A program made the position numbers and the translations under genes. Positions 1-6,387 of a DNA stretch of 8,570 bases are shown here, piece by piece (positions within the stretch are counted from its first letter, which is position 1; every line of letters begins with the position of its first letter). Below the pieces are notes generated by a model that saw only the letters and a list, made by a program, of their open reading frames with translations, was not told the DNA's origin and made no database searches. The stretch is from an uncultured Rhodospirillales bacterium (lineage in GTDB: Bacteria > Pseudomonadota > Alphaproteobacteria > Acetobacterales > Acetobacteraceae). The stretch spans positions 1-8,570 of the forward strand of contig CAIVDX010000683.1 of NCBI GenBank assembly GCA_903904805.1, read 5' to 3'.

Positions 1-1
1 G

Positions 2-541
2 ACCGCCGCGCGTGGCGATGTGGCGGCCACCGCGCCGCGCATCACCATCATCAATGTGCCGAAGGAGAAGATCCGCGAAGTGATCGGCACCGGCGGCAAG
101 GTGATCCGCGAGATCGTCGAGCAGACCGGCTGCAAGATCGACATCGAGGATGACGGCACGATCAAGATCGCCGCGACCGACACCAAGATGGCGCAGGCCG
201 CGATCGACAAGATCCGTGGCATCGTCGCCGAGCCGGAGATCGGGGTGATCTACAACGGCAAGGTCGTGAAGACCGCCGATTTCGGCGCCTTCGTGAACTT
301 CCTCGGCAGCAAGGATGGCCTGGTTCATATCTCCGAACTGACCCAGACCCGCGTCAACAAGACCAACGACATCGTCAATGTCGGCGACGCGGTGAAGGTG
401 AAGGTCATCGGCTTCGACGACCGCGGCAAGGTGAAATTGTCGATGCGGGTGGTTGACCAGGCCACCGGCGAGGACATCTCCGACAAGGTGGGTGCGAAGG
501 GCGGCAGCCGCCGCGAGGGTGCCGATCAGCCGGCCGAGTGA
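2..541 (+). CDS. pnp: Polyribonucleotide nucleotidyltransferase, C-terminal part (partial at window start)
   Basis: This is the 3' end of the PNPase gene, open from the first bases of the window, so the gene begins upstream; an ATG-like start inside it is not the true start. The 179 visible residues hold the two RNA-binding domains of PNPase. A KH domain spans roughly residues 13-72, with the GxxG loop G29-T-G-G32 followed by KVIREI and the IEDDGTIKIAA strand. An S1 domain follows at roughly residues 77-146, with GKVVKTADFGAFV, GLVHISEL and VKVKVIGFDDRGKVKLSMR. The tail is short and charged. PNPase is a phosphorolytic 3'-5' exoribonuclease in cytoplasmic mRNA decay; the two RNase PH-like catalytic cores lie outside the window. 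A strong GC hairpin follows the stop codon. Identification is from the KH-S1 order and motif sequences; I am very sure of it. Confidence 0.97.
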   Translation, partial: TAARGDVAATAPRITIINVPKEKIREVIGTGGKVIREIVEQTGCKIDIEDDGTIKIAATDTKMAQAAIDKIRGIVAEPEIGVIYNGKVVKTADFGAFVNFLGSKDGLVHISELTQTRVNKTNDIVNVGDAVKVKVIGFDDRGKVKLSMRVVDQATGEDISDKVGAKGGSRREGADQPAE

Positions 542-561
542 TCGGTCTCTGAGCGAAACGG

Positions 562-593
562 AGGGGCGGGCGGGGGAATGCCTGCCCGCCCCT
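562..593 (+). terminator. GC-rich hairpin after pnp, probable terminator
   Basis: Bases 562-574 pair with 581-593 over 13 bp, with one G-U pair and a 6-nt loop at 575-580. The outer ten pairs (AGGGGCGGGC with GCCCGCCCCT) are perfect. It starts 20 nt after the pnp stop. Only two T residues follow the stem before a C run, so it is a weak-tail intrinsic terminator, or a 3' stabiliser of the pnp message, rather than a textbook terminator. Confidence 0.7.
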
Positions 594-610
594 TCCCATC
601 AGCGATACAG

Positions 611-623
611 CCCTGTTACAGGG
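611..623 (+). promoter_or_regulatory. Perfect 13-bp palindrome, possible operator
   Basis: CCCTGT-T-ACAGGG is a perfect 6+1+6 inverted repeat. It lies between the pnp hairpin and the next gene and ends 25 nt before the ATG at 649. Its position suits an operator over the promoter or 5' leader of the flavoprotein gene. A regulator cannot be named and no clear -35/-10 pair is visible nearby. Short palindromes also occur by chance in GC-rich DNA, so this is a candidate only. Confidence 0.3.
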
Positions 624-648
624 ACGTCGTTTGACTGAAGGTGTCGGG

Positions 649-2061
649 ATGAAGCCGATCAATGCGCTCAGAATGGGCGGCGTGGATGTGTTGCCCATCG
701 TGGAGGGCGGCAAGGGTGTTGCCGTGTCCAACGGCGAGTCCGCCGGGCACTGGGCGGCCGGTGGCGGCGTGGGCACGTTCAGCGCGGTGAATGCCGACAG
801 CTATGACGAAACCGGCAAGGTCATCCCGCAGATCTATCACGGCCCGACCCGTCGCGAGCGCCATGAGGAGCTGGTGGCCTATGCCATCCGCGGCGGCATC
901 GAGCAGGCGAAGCGCGCCTATGACATCTCTGGCGGCAAGGGCCGCATTCACATGAACATCTTGTGGGAGATGGGTGGGGCCGAGCGCGTCGCCGAGGGGA
1001 TTCTCGACGGCGTCGGCGGCATCGTGAATGGCGTGACCTGCGGCGCGGGCATGCCCTATCGCCTGTCCACCATCGCGGCGAAATACGGCGTTCACTATTA
1101 CCCCATCATCTCCTCCGCGCGCGCCTTCAGCGCCCTGTGGAAGCGCGCCTATTCCAAGACACCGGGGCTGCTTGGCGGCGTGGTCTATGAGGACCCCTGG
1201 CTCGCCGGCGGCCATAATGGCCTGTCGAACAGCGAGGACCCGGCCAAGCCGGAAGACCCCTATCCGCGTGTGGCCGCCCTGCGCACCGTGCTGAACGGCT
1301 TCGGCCTGACCGAGGTGCCGATCATCATGGCCGGCGGTGTGTGGTGGCTGGAGGAATGGGCGCATTGGCTCGACAATCCCGAGATCGGCCCCGTTGCCTT
1401 CCAGTTCGGCACCCGCCCGCTGCTGACGGTGGAGAGCCCGATCAGCGATCGCTGGAAGCAGAAGCTGCTCACGCTGCGCGAGGGCGATGTGTTCCTGAAC
1501 CATTTCAGCCCGACCGGCTTCTATTCCTCGGCCGTGAACAACGACTTCATCCAGGAACTGCGCGCCCGCAATGAGCGCCAGGTGGCCTTCACCACCGAGC
1601 CGGTGGGCGAGCACATCGCCCCCTATGGCGTTGGCCCGCGCAAGCGCCTCGTCTACCTCACCCCGCCCGATCTGCTGCATGTCGAGGCATGGGAAAACGA
1701 GGGCTTCACCGAAGCGATGCGCACGCCCGACAGCACGCTGATCTTCGTCACGCCCGACAAGGGCCGCGAGATTCTGTCCGACCAGGTGGCCTGCATGGGC
1801 TGCCTGAGCCAGTGCCGCTTTTCCAACTGGTCGCAGCACGCCGAGGACCTCACCAACGGCAAGCGGCCGGACCCGCGCAGCTTCTGCATCCAGAAGACGC
1901 TGCAGCAGGTGGCGCATGACAACGAGGACCCCGACCAGCTGAAGAACAACCTGATGTTCAGCGGGCATAATGCGTATCGGTTTGGCTCGGATCCGTTTTA
2001 TTCGAACGGGTTCGTGCCGACGGTGCGGCAGTTGGTCGATCGGATTATGACGGGGCGGTGA
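649..2061 (+). CDS. Nitronate monooxygenase-like NAD(P)H-dependent flavin oxidoreductase with a C-terminal cysteine cluster
   Basis: A 470-aa FMN-type TIM-barrel protein of the 2-nitropropane dioxygenase / nitronate monooxygenase superfamily. The ATG at 649 is chosen because GAAGG lies 7 nt upstream; an in-frame TTG at 631 is less likely. Superfamily landmarks are the GGVGTFSAVNAD region near the N-terminus, VTCGAGMP (C131), LAGGHNG with H189 at the place of the catalytic histidine of class I nitronate monooxygenases, the phosphate-binding IIMAGG (G229-G230), and FQFGTRP (251-257). Ordinary bacterial members have about 320-380 residues. This one carries a C-terminal extension with C382-x2-C385-x3-C389 and C413, arranged like a metal or Fe-S site. 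The reaction is uncertain: nitronate oxidation, flavin reduction or enoyl reduction are all possible. It is probably cytoplasmic and probably transcribed separately from pnp, which ends in a hairpin. The last 30 or so codons use more T- and G-ending codons than the rest. Confidence 0.85.
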   Translation: MKPINALRMGGVDVLPIVEGGKGVAVSNGESAGHWAAGGGVGTFSAVNADSYDETGKVIPQIYHGPTRRERHEELVAYAIRGGIEQAKRAYDISGGKGRIHMNILWEMGGAERVAEGILDGVGGIVNGVTCGAGMPYRLSTIAAKYGVHYYPIISSARAFSALWKRAYSKTPGLLGGVVYEDPWLAGGHNGLSNSEDPAKPEDPYPRVAALRTVLNGFGLTEVPIIMAGGVWWLEEWAHWLDNPEIGPVAFQFGTRPLLTVESPISDRWKQKLLTLREGDVFLNHFSPTGFYSSAVNNDFIQELRARNERQVAFTTEPVGEHIAPYGVGPRKRLVYLTPPDLLHVEAWENEGFTEAMRTPDSTLIFVTPDKGREILSDQVACMGCLSQCRFSNWSQHAEDLTNGKRPDPRSFCIQKTLQQVAHDNEDPDQLKNNLMFSGHNAYRFGSDPFYSNGFVPTVRQLVDRIMTGR

Positions 2062-2068
2062 GACAAGG

Positions 2069-2092
2069 GCTTCTTTTGTGAAAAAAGGAAGC
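2069..2092 (+). terminator. A/T-rich hairpin just after the flavoprotein gene
   Basis: Nine base pairs (2069-2077 with 2084-2092, one G-U) enclose a 6-nt loop. This is the left tip of the 168-bp palindrome. It lies 7 nt after the TGA and could end the upstream message. There is no T tract after the stem on the + strand, so termination is inferred from position only. A second hairpin (GCAGAA/TTCTGC, 2091-2105, followed by CGGGTTT) overlaps its last two bases and is an alternative fold. Confidence 0.4.
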
Positions 2093-2237
2093 AGAAAACT
2101 TCTGCGGGTTTGCATCTCATGTGGGGCGCCCGAATACCCCTGAAATTCCCCGACCGGGGTATTCCAGCGGTACGCACGCGCCCCATCTCCGGTACAAAGT
2201 CCCAAAAGTTTTTTGGTTCATTTTTTCAAAAAAGAAC
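2070..2237. repeat. Imperfect 168-bp palindrome filling the intergenic gap (MITE-like element)
   Basis: Reading outward from the axis between 2153 and 2154, the two 84-base arms match without any gap at 61 of 84 positions by hand count. Shared blocks are GGGGCGC (2123-2129) with GCGCCCC (2178-2184), and the A/T-rich tips at 2070-2105 and 2203-2237. Within the arms are smaller hairpins: 2069-2077 with 2084-2092, GCAGAA/TTCTGC at 2091-2105, GAATACCCC/GGGGTATTC at 2132-2140 and 2156-2164, and 2216-2224 with 2230-2237 (one bulged A). It starts 8 nt after the flavoprotein stop and ends 21 nt before the monooxygenase ATG. No transposase and no clear target-site duplication are visible. It could be a miniature inverted-repeat element, a bidirectional terminator or an mRNA-stabilising structure. 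Confidence 0.8.
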
Positions 2238-2258
2238 ATCCTTCCTTCTGGAGTCTTC

Positions 2259-3878
2259 ATGAGTCTCGACTCTGACGTGATCATCGCCGGCGGCGGCCCT
2301 TGTGGCCTGATGCTGGCCAACGAGCTTGGACGGCGCGGTGTGCGCACGCTGCTGCTCGATCAGGATGCCGCCACCGCGACCAATCCGCAGGCCAATGCGA
2401 CGCAGGCGCGGACGATGGAGCATTACCGTCGGCTTGGCTTCGCCCACGAGGTGCGTGCCGAGGGGCTGCCGGGCGATTATCCCACCGACATCGCCTATTT
2501 CACCCGCTACAGCACGCATGAGCTGGCAAGGTTTGAGCTGCCCTCGTCGAAGGCGGCGACGGAGTTGGTGAAAGGGCTGGGTGGCTCCTGGAGTGCGGCG
2601 GAGCTGCCGCATCGGGTGAGCCAGATGTTTGTCGAGCGGGTGCTGCACAAGCACGCCGCCGCGCTGCCGAGCGTGACGCTGCAGCACCTCACGCGGGTGG
2701 TGGACAGTGTCGATCACGGCGACCACGTGGAGGTCATCGCCGAGCCGGTGGCGGGCGGGGCGCGGACAGTCTATCGGGCGCGCTATCTGGTGGGGGCGGA
2801 GGGCGCGCGCAGTCGCCTGCGGCAGGCCCTGGGCATCAAGCTTGAGGGGCCAGGGATCGAGCGCAATTTCATGGGCGGGCGCATGCATGCGCTGTTTTTC
2901 CGCTCGCGCGAATTTTACGACCTGATCCCGCATCCGAAGGCCTGGATGTATTGGGCGTTCAACCCGCAGCGCCGGTCGTTTCTGGCGGCGGTCGATGGCG
3001 ATATGGAGTTCAATTTCCATTGCCAGCTCTGGCCCGGCGATCCGGAGGATCCGACAGAGGCGCAGGTGCGGCAGATGCTGTTCCAGGCGACGGGGCGGGA
3101 GTTCGAGCTGGAGGTGATCGGCCGGGCATCCTGGATGGCGGGGCTGGCGCTGCTGGCGGAGCGGTTCGGGCAGGGGCGGCAGTTCCTGGCGGGCGATGCG
3201 GTGCATCTGTTCACCCCGACCGGCGGGCTTGGCTACAACACGGCGATCGAGGATGCGGTCAATCTCGGCTGGAAGCTGGCGGCCCTGGTGAATGGCTGGG
3301 GCGGGCCGGGGCTGGCGGCGAGCTATGAGATCGAGCGGCGGCCGGCCTCGGCGCGGAATCTGTCATTCTCCCGCGCGTTCGCGGATTCGGTGGGGCTGTT
3401 CGCGCCAGATCCGCAGATCGAGGACGACACGGCCGAAGGGGCCGCCGCACGGGCGCATGCGGGCGCGTATCTGAACCGGCATTCGCGCGCCGAGTTCAAC
3501 ATCCCCGGCATCACCTTCGGCATGCGCTATGACGGCTCGCCGTTGCTGAGCCCGGACGGCACGCTTCCGCCGCCGGACGAGGCGAACCGCTATGAGCCGA
3601 CGGCCTGCCCAGGTGGGCGGGCGCCGCATCTGTGGTTGGAGGATGGGGTGAGCCTGTATGACAGGTTCGGGTTTGATTTCACGCTGCTGCGGCTGGGTGG
3701 CGCGGAGGGTGTGCCGGTGGCCTCGGACGTGCCGATGACGGTGCTGGATGTGCCCGGCGTGGAGGCGCGGGAGCTGTATGGGGCAGACTATGCGCTGATC
3801 CGCCCGGACCAGATCGTGGCCTGGCGTGGCGACGCGCCGCCGTCTGCCGAGGTGATCGCCCGCGCGACGGGCTGGTAG
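2259..3878 (+). CDS. FAD-dependent class A aromatic monooxygenase
   Basis: A 539-aa flavoprotein of the PheA/TfdB/MhpA group, which hydroxylates phenolic or other aromatic substrates using NAD(P)H and O2 in the cytoplasm. The ATG at 2259 is chosen because GGAG lies 5 nt upstream; the frame is open further back, but only through the intergenic palindrome. An N-terminal Rossmann FAD site reads G11-x-G13-x-x-G16 in VIIAGGGPCGL. The second FAD/NADPH motif is GAEGARSRLR, with E181-G182 where most relatives have Asp-Gly. The ribityl-binding motif is FLAGDAVHLFTPTGGLG, with G312-D313, followed by NTAIEDAVNLGWKLA. The C-terminal 120 or so residues fit the thioredoxin-like domain of the phenol hydroxylase group. 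The substrate cannot be read from sequence. The Rieske oxygenase gene follows 120 nt downstream on the same strand. Codons are strongly G-ending, more so than in its two neighbours. Confidence 0.9.
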   Translation: MSLDSDVIIAGGGPCGLMLANELGRRGVRTLLLDQDAATATNPQANATQARTMEHYRRLGFAHEVRAEGLPGDYPTDIAYFTRYSTHELARFELPSSKAATELVKGLGGSWSAAELPHRVSQMFVERVLHKHAAALPSVTLQHLTRVVDSVDHGDHVEVIAEPVAGGARTVYRARYLVGAEGARSRLRQALGIKLEGPGIERNFMGGRMHALFFRSREFYDLIPHPKAWMYWAFNPQRRSFLAAVDGDMEFNFHCQLWPGDPEDPTEAQVRQMLFQATGREFELEVIGRASWMAGLALLAERFGQGRQFLAGDAVHLFTPTGGLGYNTAIEDAVNLGWKLAALVNGWGGPGLAASYEIERRPASARNLSFSRAFADSVGLFAPDPQIEDDTAEGAAARAHAGAYLNRHSRAEFNIPGITFGMRYDGSPLLSPDGTLPPPDEANRYEPTACPGGRAPHLWLEDGVSLYDRFGFDFTLLRLGGAEGVPVASDVPMTVLDVPGVEARELYGADYALIRPDQIVAWRGDAPPSAEVIARATGW

Positions 3879-3998
3879 AGTTTGGGGTGCGGTGTGCTGT
3901 CGCGTGGCCTGGCGTCATGCGGCGCTTGACCCCGGCCGGCAGCAGGGCGAAGGATATTTGGTGAAAGATGGCCGTCAGCGCCATCGCGGAGGATCCCC

Positions 3999-5087
3999 AT
4001 GCCCGACGATCTCAGCGCCCCCTCGTCCACTGGCACATCCATCGGCACCTCAGGCGGGCGCTTCGTGCGCAACACCTGGTATGTCGCCGCCTGGGCCGCC
4101 TCGGTGGAGCCTGGCAAGATGCTGGCGCGGACGGTTCTGAACACGCCGATCGTGCTGTTCCGCACCGCCGATGGCACCGCCAAGGCAATGCCGGATACCT
4201 GCCCGCATCGTTTCGCGCCGCTCTCGATGGGCACCATTCTGCCGGGCGATCGCATCCAGTGCCCGTATCACGGGTTGGAATTCGCTGCTGATGGCCAGTG
4301 TGTGCACAACCCGCACGGCACCGGCGCCATCGCCGCGGGGCTGCATCTGAAGACGATCACGGCCGTCGAGCGCCATTCGGTGATCTGGGTGTGGCTGGGC
4401 GAGAAGACGCCGACGCCGGAGTCCATCCCGGATTTCAGCCCGCTGGACACCACCGCGCCGGAATTCATCACCGAGCCCGGCTATCTGCACATGAAGGCGG
4501 GCTATGAGCTGATCGTGGATAACCTGCTCGATCTCAGCCACACCACCTATCTGCATGCCGGCATCCTCGGCAATGACGAGACCGTGCATGCCAAGATCAC
4601 GGTGGAGCAGGATGGCGACGTGGTGGCGGTCTCGCGCGGGATCAACGACATCACCACGCCCGGCCTGCTGGCCACATTGGCGACCTGGGACAGCCCGCGT
4701 GGTGACCAGATCCAGACCATCCGCTGGTTCGCGCCCTCCACGCTGTCGCTGAAGACGGGGTCAAAACCGGTCGGGCGTCCGGAATCGGAGGGCACCGGCT
4801 TCTGGGCGATCCATCTGCTGACGCCGGAGACCGAGACGACCACGCATTATTTCTACACCGCGGCGCGCTGGAACCCGCTGACGACCGACCCGGCGAAGAA
4901 CGCGGAAATCCGAGCGCATATCTACAAGATGCGTACCTTCGCCTTCGCCGAACAGGATGCGCCTGTCATCGAGGCGCAGCAGCGGCGGATCACGCAGCTG
5001 GGCGATCCCAAGCCGACGCTGCTGGCGATTGATGCAGGGCCGGTTCAGTATCGCCGCATTCTGGATCGCATGATTCGGGAAGATTGA
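3999..5087 (+). CDS. Rieske non-heme iron oxygenase, VanA/dicamba-monooxygenase type
   Basis: A 362-aa oxygenase component. The start is firm: GGAGG at 3988-3992 lies 6 nt before the ATG. The N-terminal Rieske [2Fe-2S] domain has C68-x-H70 and C88-x2-H91, within CPHRFAPLS and CPYHGLEF. The catalytic domain has VDNLLDLSHTTYLH, giving the bridging D178 and the iron ligands H181 and H186. The third carboxylate is likely D320 in FAEQDAPVIEAQQ, by analogy with vanillate demethylase and dicamba monooxygenase. The length and the IDAGPVQYRRIL tail match single-polypeptide oxygenases that O- or N-demethylate or hydroxylate aromatics. These enzymes need a separate ferredoxin/flavin reductase such as VanB, and none is in the window. 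It lies 120 nt after the FAD monooxygenase and may be co-transcribed or use its own promoter. The substrate is unknown, so vanA is not assigned. Confidence 0.93.
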   Translation: MPDDLSAPSSTGTSIGTSGGRFVRNTWYVAAWAASVEPGKMLARTVLNTPIVLFRTADGTAKAMPDTCPHRFAPLSMGTILPGDRIQCPYHGLEFAADGQCVHNPHGTGAIAAGLHLKTITAVERHSVIWVWLGEKTPTPESIPDFSPLDTTAPEFITEPGYLHMKAGYELIVDNLLDLSHTTYLHAGILGNDETVHAKITVEQDGDVVAVSRGINDITTPGLLATLATWDSPRGDQIQTIRWFAPSTLSLKTGSKPVGRPESEGTGFWAIHLLTPETETTTHYFYTAARWNPLTTDPAKNAEIRAHIYKMRTFAFAEQDAPVIEAQQRRITQLGDPKPTLLAIDAGPVQYRRILDRMIRED

Positions 5088-5129
5088 GACAAGCGCTGCT
5101 TTTTTCAAAAAAGAAGCAAAAACCTCTGG
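5088..5129. repeat. Half copy of the intergenic hairpin repeat between convergent genes
   Basis: The 42 bases between the Rieske stop and the MFS stop are almost entirely an arm-tip copy of the palindrome at 2070-2237. The T6-C-A6 core at 5100-5112 gives the pairs 5099-5103 with 5109-5113. The stem continues, after one mismatch, through 5095-5097 with 5115-5117. As at 2059-2066, the sequence TGAGACAAG overlaps the upstream stop codon. On the - strand the last codons of the MFS gene (CGCCCCAACT) resemble the inner arm (CGCCCCATCT, 2180-2189). Placed between convergent genes, it may serve as a shared transcript end. Confidence 0.65.
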
Positions 5130-6299
5130 TTAGTTGGGGCGTGATCTGGCGGCGTAGACCGCCAGCACGATCGAGGCGGTGATCACCAGCCCCATGGGGA
5201 TGTTGCTGCCGTTGGCCAGCATCGCCACCAATGCGCCGCCGATGGCGCCCAGGCCGTATTGCACCGTGCCCAGCAACGCTGATGCGCTGCCGGCCTGGGT
5301 GGCGTGTTTGGCCAGCGCGCCGACGGCGGTGTTGGGGGCCATCAGGCCGGTGGAGAACAGCATGGTGGTGAGCGGGATTGTCAGGCCCCAGAAGCCGCTG
5401 AGCGCGCCGAAGCAGAAGGCGACGACGCCGATGCCGCCGATGGAAAAGCCGATCACGCCGTAGCCCAGCAGGCGGGGGCTGCCGACGCGCACCGCGAGCA
5501 GGCCGTTGATCTGGGTGGCGATGATGAAGGCGAGCGCGTTGGAGCCGAACATCTCGCCGCTCTGTACCGGTGTCAGTCCGAAACGATGCTCGTAGATGCC
5601 GGGCACGCCGCCGAGATAGGCGAACACCGACAGGGCCACCGCGCCGGCGATCAGGGCGTGGGCGCGGAAGATCGGCTCGCGCAGGATGTTCAGGAAGCGC
5701 TTGAGCAGGCCTGCGAGGTCGACGCGCATGCGATGTTCCGGCGCCAGGCTGTCGGGCAGGAGAAGCGCGCTGAGCGCGATGGAGAGCACGCCGAAGCCGA
5801 CCTGGAACCAGAAGATGCCGCGCCAGCCTGTCCAGGCGATCAGCAGGCCACCCAGGCTGGGGGCGAGGATGGGGGCGGCGCCCATCACCAGCATTTGTTG
5901 CGACATCATGCGGGCGGCGCGGTTGCCGGTGACGTGGTCTCGCACGATGGCGCGCGGGATCACCATGCCGGCCGAGCCGCCAATGGCACCGATGGCGCGC
6001 CAGATGGCCAGTGAGGTCATGCTGTCCGCAGTGGCGCAGCCGATGGAGGAGGCGGTGAACAGCGCCATGCCGGCGAGCAGGGGTCCGCGTCGGCCAAAGC
6101 GGTCTGACAGGGTGCCTTGCAGCACCTGGCCGATGCCGAGGCCGAACAGCCAGGTGGCCAGCGTGATCTGCGAGGCGCCGGGGATCGCGGCGAAATCATG
6201 CTCGATCGAGGGCAGCCCCGGCAGATACATGTCTGTCGCGAGCGGCCCGACCGCGCTCAGGAACCCCAGCAGCAGCGGCAACCAGAACGGGACCGTCAA
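5130..6299 (-). CDS. Bcr/CflA-family MFS multidrug exporter
   Basis: A 389-aa inner-membrane protein with about 12 hydrophobic segments, the usual size and topology of drug:H+ antiporters of this family. Hallmarks are D23-M-Y-L-P-G-L-P after the first helix, the MFS motif A G62-TLSDRFGRR-71 in the first cytoplasmic loop, RAIVRD (116-121), the APILAPSLGG stretch (142-151) and TGWRGIFWF (157-165). It probably exports small amphiphilic or aromatic compounds using the proton gradient. The start is a TTG at 6299-6297 with no convincing Shine-Dalgarno; no in-frame ATG or GTG lies between it and the stop codon upstream at 6336-6338, and the next Met would cut into helix 1. The gene converges on the Rieske gene (42-nt gap) and follows xerC by 88 nt on the same strand. 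A link to the adjacent oxygenases, as exporter of substrate or product, is an inference from position only. Confidence 0.9.
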   Translation of the reverse strand: MTVPFWLPLLLGFLSAVGPLATDMYLPGLPSIEHDFAAIPGASQITLATWLFGLGIGQVLQGTLSDRFGRRGPLLAGMALFTASSIGCATADSMTSLAIWRAIGAIGGSAGMVIPRAIVRDHVTGNRAARMMSQQMLVMGAAPILAPSLGGLLIAWTGWRGIFWFQVGFGVLSIALSALLLPDSLAPEHRMRVDLAGLLKRFLNILREPIFRAHALIAGAVALSVFAYLGGVPGIYEHRFGLTPVQSGEMFGSNALAFIIATQINGLLAVRVGSPRLLGYGVIGFSIGGIGVVAFCFGALSGFWGLTIPLTTMLFSTGLMAPNTAVGALAKHATQAGSASALLGTVQYGLGAIGGALVAMLANGSNIPMGLVITASIVLAVYAARSRPN

Positions 6300-6339
6300 G
6301 GGCCACCACAGATGGTCTGTAGTCGCGCGGACCGCTCAA

Positions 6340-6378
6340 AGGTCGGTTGCTTCCTTTTTTCAAGAAACAAGCGCTTGC
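6340..6378 (-). repeat. Single arm-tip copy of the hairpin repeat after xerC
   Basis: Read on the - strand, this stretch starts GCAAGCGCTTG, runs through TTGAAAAAAGGAAGC and ends in ACC. It matches the left tip of the palindrome at 2064-2100. The stem is poorer than in the other copies: 6349-6352 with 6369-6372 pair, and interior positions pair with mismatches. It begins about 10 nt after the xerC stop and ends about 40 nt before the MFS start, so it could separate the two transcripts. Confidence 0.55.
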
Positions 6379-6387
6379 CGTGATCTT

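Noticed and set aside
616..2205. A 529-codon open frame on the - strand opposite the flavoprotein gene.
   Set aside because: It mirrors the + strand gene in GC-rich DNA, has no recognisable domain, and is rich in Ala, His, Arg and Gly. The + strand frame has clear family motifs and a ribosome-binding site.
2121..2258. A 46-residue upstream extension of the FAD monooxygenase.
   Set aside because: It translates the intergenic palindrome. The ATG at 2259 has GGAG at the right distance and is followed almost at once by the FAD-binding strand.
3926..3960. TTGACC followed by an A/T patch (ATATTT), as a possible promoter for the Rieske gene.
   Set aside because: The -35-like box is good, but spacing to any reasonable -10 is 18-23 nt with poor matches. 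Not strong enough to list.
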